Assembly (NCBI GenBank): GCA_029881805.1
Contig: JAOULW010000006.1
Coordinates: 1-64,000 of the forward strand
Length of the DNA stretch: 64,000 nucleotides
Origin: Candidatus Bathyarchaeota archaeon
GTDB taxonomy: Archaea > Thermoproteota > Bathyarchaeia > Bathyarchaeales > Bathycorpusculaceae
Reading direction: 5' to 3'
A program made the position numbers and the translations under genes. The notes beneath the pieces were generated by a model. The model made no database searches and was not told the origin of the DNA. It saw nothing but the letters and a program-made list of their open reading frames with translations. Shown here one piece after another: positions 61,484 through 64,000 of this stretch (within the stretch, counting starts at the first letter, position 1; each line of letters starts with the position of its first letter).

Positions 61484-62079
61484 CATGCTTTTTCCAGAAA
61501 CCCAAGAACGACAGTCATGATTTCATCAGCAACTTCCTTCTTGGACTTGTTTCCATCCACGTTAACGAGCTCACCGTTTTCAACAAATCTTACATAGACT
61601 TCACGTACTTTACGTTGTGTCTTCAAATTTTCCATTACTGATTTTTTGCGCTTTAGCCTACCAATGACAATTTCAGGGTCCACATCGATGAAAATTGCCA
61701 GGTCGGGGTGCAACGCATGCTCATTTAGTTTCTGGATCCATTCCAGGTTAAGACCGGTCGCTCCCTGATAGGCTAAGGAAGAATATAGGTAACGATCAGA
61801 AATCACAAGTTTTCCTCTTTTCACAGCCGGGAGAATCACATTTTCTACATGTTCAAACCGGTCTGCTGCAAATAGTAATGATTCAACGACGCTTGAGAGG
61901 CGTTTTTTGTTATGTAAACAGTATTTTTTGATGAATCTGCCAACTTTGCCGTTGCTGGGCTCAGCTGTATAGACAGCAGCATAGTTCTCCTTTAATTTTC
62001 TAACAAGCAACCTAGCTTGTGTAGTTTTTCCGCAACCGTCCAGTCCCTCGACGCAGATGAAGAAGCCCTTCTTTTTCAT
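61480..62079 (-). CDS. tmk: thymidylate kinase
   Basis: A 199-residue kinase converting dTMP to dTDP. The P-loop is VEGLDGCGKTTQ near 9-20, the DR(Y) motif is VISDRYLYSSLAYQGA near 91-106 and the lid region is RLKRKKSVME near 144. It is head-to-head with the HD hydrolase gene (87 bases between starts). Confidence 0.92.
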   Translation of the reverse strand: MKKKGFFICVEGLDGCGKTTQARLLVRKLKENYAAVYTAEPSNGKVGRFIKKYCLHNKKRLSSVVESLLFAADRFEHVENVILPAVKRGKLVISDRYLYSSLAYQGATGLNLEWIQKLNEHALHPDLAIFIDVDPEIVIGRLKRKKSVMENLKTQRKVREVYVRFVENGELVNVDGNKSKKEVADEIMTVVLGFLEKAC

Positions 62080-62166
62080 CTTGCCATTCTCCGTGAGATC
62101 TTTGCATTAGAGATTATAAGAGTAACATGCATTAATAATTGTTTGATAAGCGCGGAGAAGTTGCTG

Positions 62167-63447
62167 ATGCCCAGAGACTATTGGGGAGAAATAAAAGACC
62201 CAGTTCACGGATACGTTTACATAACGGAAAGCGAAAAAGAGATAATCGATTCTTATCCAGTTCAGAGATTGCGAAGACTACGCCAGCTCGCAGGCGCTGA
62301 ATACGTTTATCCAGGTGCAAACCATACACGTTTCGAACATTCAATTGGTGTCATGTACTTAGCTGGCAGAGTTACAGAAAACCCAAACATTCTTCAGCGC
62401 ATAAGCGAAGAAGACGCAGAAATGGTTAAGATAGCAGCGTTGCTCCATGACGTTGGACATGGCCCATTCTCACATGTTTTTGAACATCTGCTCATTAAAG
62501 AACTAGATAAAACACATGAAGACATCACAGCATGGCTAATTGGAAGAGGGGAATTGAAAGAATTACTGAGCAAGTTCGGTTACAAGCCTGAAGACGTTGG
62601 AAAACTAGCGATAGGAAAACTGCAAACGCGCAAGAAGACCTTCGTAAACCAAATAATAAGCAGCGCCGTTGATGTAGACAAACTAGACTTCATTGTGCGG
62701 GACACCCATCACACTGGCGCGGAATATGGTTACATTGACATCTTTCGATTAATTCATGCCCTAGACGTGTTGGATGAAAACCTAGTAATAGACTTGGGTG
62801 CTTTATCTGCCCTTGAATCTCTTATAATAGCGAGAATAGAGTCCTTCAAAAGCATATACTTCCACCGCGTCGGACGAGCGGCGCAAATAATGCTGGCCAT
62901 GGCTATGGAGAAAGCAAACGAAGAGCTGAGATTAACAGACTTCAAGACCTCAGAGGAATATCTAGCGATGGACGACAGCACCGTATGGACGGCTTTAAAA
63001 AACTGTAAGAAATCAAGCGCGATAATAAGAAATCTGGAAAGGCGAAGAATGCTGAAATGCGCCTATGAACGAACCTTCTACGAAAAAGACACCATGGTCT
63101 CAAACATTTTCAGTCGTGAGACCTACAGAAAGCAGCTCCAAACTGAAATAGCAAAGGAGGCTAGAGTAGAAGCAGATGTTGTGATAATTGATGTGCCAAC
63201 AGTCCCTTCAGTGCCATATCATCATTCAGTCCTAATGGAATCAATGGAAATCCCAGTATTCATTAAAACACAAGAAGGCAACAGAATTCCGCGACGCCTA
63301 AGCGAATTCTCGAAAATCTTTGAAACTCTGAAGGGCTTCATTAACATATTACGTGTTTACACAGATGAGGAAAACCGTGAAAGAGTCGGCAATGCGGCAG
63401 CAAAGATCCTAGGCCGCGTTCCTTCAACGGTAGAAATATCTTATTGA
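62167..63447 (+). CDS. HD-domain phosphohydrolase, SAMHD1/dNTPase-like
   Basis: A 426-residue HD protein. HTRFEHSIGVMYLA near 44-57 and ALLHDVGHGPFSHVFE near 82-97 give the four metal ligands; DVDKLDFIVRDTHHTGA near 169-185 is also family-specific. The pattern is that of SAMHD1-type dNTP triphosphohydrolases, also seen in archaea. I chose the ATG at 62167; the frame is open to 62017 but that part overlaps the tmk gene. Facing tmk it suggests linked control of dTTP supply and dNTP breakdown. Confidence 0.85.
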   Translation: MPRDYWGEIKDPVHGYVYITESEKEIIDSYPVQRLRRLRQLAGAEYVYPGANHTRFEHSIGVMYLAGRVTENPNILQRISEEDAEMVKIAALLHDVGHGPFSHVFEHLLIKELDKTHEDITAWLIGRGELKELLSKFGYKPEDVGKLAIGKLQTRKKTFVNQIISSAVDVDKLDFIVRDTHHTGAEYGYIDIFRLIHALDVLDENLVIDLGALSALESLIIARIESFKSIYFHRVGRAAQIMLAMAMEKANEELRLTDFKTSEEYLAMDDSTVWTALKNCKKSSAIIRNLERRRMLKCAYERTFYEKDTMVSNIFSRETYRKQLQTEIAKEARVEADVVIIDVPTVPSVPYHHSVLMESMEIPVFIKTQEGNRIPRRLSEFSKIFETLKGFINILRVYTDEENRERVGNAAAKILGRVPSTVEISY

Positions 63448-63457
63448 TGTGCTTAAA

Positions 63458-63871
63458 ATGCCTAAGACAAAATTAAAAGGGCGAGCAATTGTTGAAGGGC
63501 GATGCAAAGCTGAGGCTCTTGTTTCTGCAAAACCCATAAGTTTCTTAGGGGGAGTTGACCCAGCCGATGGCAAAATAATTGAGAAGGGTCATGACCTGTG
63601 CGGAGAATGCGTAAAAGATAAGATTTTATGCTTTCCACATGGACACGGCTCAACAGTTGGTAGTTACGTGCTATATTCTTTAGCCAAGAAACACTTGGCA
63701 CCAAAAGCGATAATCAATCAAAAAGCTGACCCCGTTGTGGTGGTTGGAGCAATAATAGCGAATATCCCCATGATTGACCAGATAGACACTACGCAGCTCA
63801 AAACTGGCGATGTGGTTGAGGTTGACGCTTGTGATGGGTTTGTCAAGATTTTGAAGAGAAAGGTGAGTTAG
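63458..63871 (+). CDS. aconitase X small (swivel) subunit, phosphomevalonate dehydratase
   Basis: A 137-residue DUF126 swivel domain with KLKGRAIVEGRCKAEALVS at 4-22 and FPHGHGSTVGSYVLYSLAKK near 64-83. In archaea the small and large aconitase X subunits form the phosphomevalonate dehydratase of the modified mevalonate route to isoprenoids. The ATG at 63458 is chosen (frame open to 63449). It lies 5 bases before the large-subunit gene. Confidence 0.85.
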   Translation: MPKTKLKGRAIVEGRCKAEALVSAKPISFLGGVDPADGKIIEKGHDLCGECVKDKILCFPHGHGSTVGSYVLYSLAKKHLAPKAIINQKADPVVVVGAIIANIPMIDQIDTTQLKTGDVVEVDACDGFVKILKRKVS

Positions 63872-63876
63872 CAAGA

Positions 63877-64000
63877 ATGTATTTGACGGAAGAGGAAGAG
63901 CGTATCTATGAAGGCGAGCTTGGCTGGGCAAACCAAATATGCATGAAAATACTTGCCCGCCTCGGTGAGCTGTTCAACGCTACGAAACTCATCCCTATAA
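63877..64000 (+). CDS. aconitase X large (catalytic) subunit, cut by window end
   Basis: Only the first 41 residues are present, from ATG 63877 (MYLTEEEERIYEGELG) to the window edge with no stop. They match the N-terminus of the DUF521/aconitase X catalytic subunit, and the position just after the swivel subunit supports it. The cluster-binding cysteines are beyond the window. Confidence 0.8.
   Translation, partial: MYLTEEEERIYEGELGWANQICMKILARLGELFNATKLIPI

Noticed and set aside
62017-62166. Extended N-terminus of the HD hydrolase
   Set aside because: It overlaps the thymidylate kinase start region, is unlike the family and precedes the natural MPRDYWGEI opening.
1-64000. CRISPR arrays, insertion sequences, integrases, att sites, rRNA genes
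   Set aside because: I saw no regularly spaced repeats, transposase or integrase motifs, terminal inverted repeats, or rRNA segments in the window.

Overview
The window is archaeal chromosome. The archaeal markers are a class I lysyl-tRNA synthetase, Hel308 helicase, fructose-1,6-bisphosphate aldolase/phosphatase, deoxyhypusine synthase, the split aconitase X of the archaeal mevalonate route, a TrmB regulator, DUF2110/DUF2095/UPF0147 proteins and a tRNA-Arg with bulge-helix-bulge introns. Base composition is moderate to AT-rich, TTG and GTG starts are common, genes overlap by 1-8 bases and TATA-like boxes precede several genes. The gene set would suit a TACK archaeon such as a Bathyarchaeia-type lineage; the lineage is inference and no 16S rRNA is present. 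I see no CRISPR array, IS element, integrase, plasmid or phage gene.

Layout. 1-2.2 kb: a broken-off HD hydrolase, DUF2110, a membrane protein, tRNA-Val. 2.4-19.1 kb: a surface-glycan locus with an ATP-grasp/HAD/epimerase/DUF354 operon, glycosyltransferases, methyltransferases, a nucleotidyltransferase/dehydratase pair, a full dTDP-rhamnose set (rmlD-A-C-B), a deacetylase-acyltransferase fusion and a Wzx-type flippase, followed by a convergent TrmB regulator. 20.2-25.6 kb: a MoxR-type AAA+ ATPase and VWA protein flanked by small helical proteins, two of which look like paralogues of each other. 25.6-28.8 kb: a four-gene Fe-S operon with two cysteine desulfurases around one scaffold. 29-35.4 kb: Hel308, PurB, an asparagine-synthetase-like protein, an HDAC-family deacylase, a ferredoxin. 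35.6-42.7 kb: a GNAT relic, a protein built like ribophorin I, DUF2095, a nucleotidyltransferase, a glycogen-synthase-like transferase, a methyltransferase, regulators and FBP aldolase/phosphatase. 43.4-47 kb: tRNA-Arg(CCG) with two introns, then a YkgJ/GCS2/RLAN/RimK amidoligase cluster. 47-55.7 kb: MFS transporter, deoxyhypusine synthase, DeoC, ArgRS, a second HDAC-family enzyme, tRNA-Arg(GCG), LysRS. 55.7-59.8 kb: an operon of an FAD oxidoreductase, a zinc-ribbon protein, a coiled-coil protein, an SPFH protein and a four-helix membrane protein. 59.8-64 kb: cupin, UPF0147, a ZNRD2-like zinc ribbon, thymidylate kinase head-to-head with a SAMHD1-like HD hydrolase, and the aconitase X small subunit with the start of the large one.

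Best candidates for something undescribed are the MoxR-VWA module with its paired small proteins, the ribophorin I-like protein, the amidoligase cluster (whose GCS2 gene lacks a usable start in frame), and the SPFH/zinc-ribbon operon. All identifications are by reading motifs and recalled family features; no search was run.
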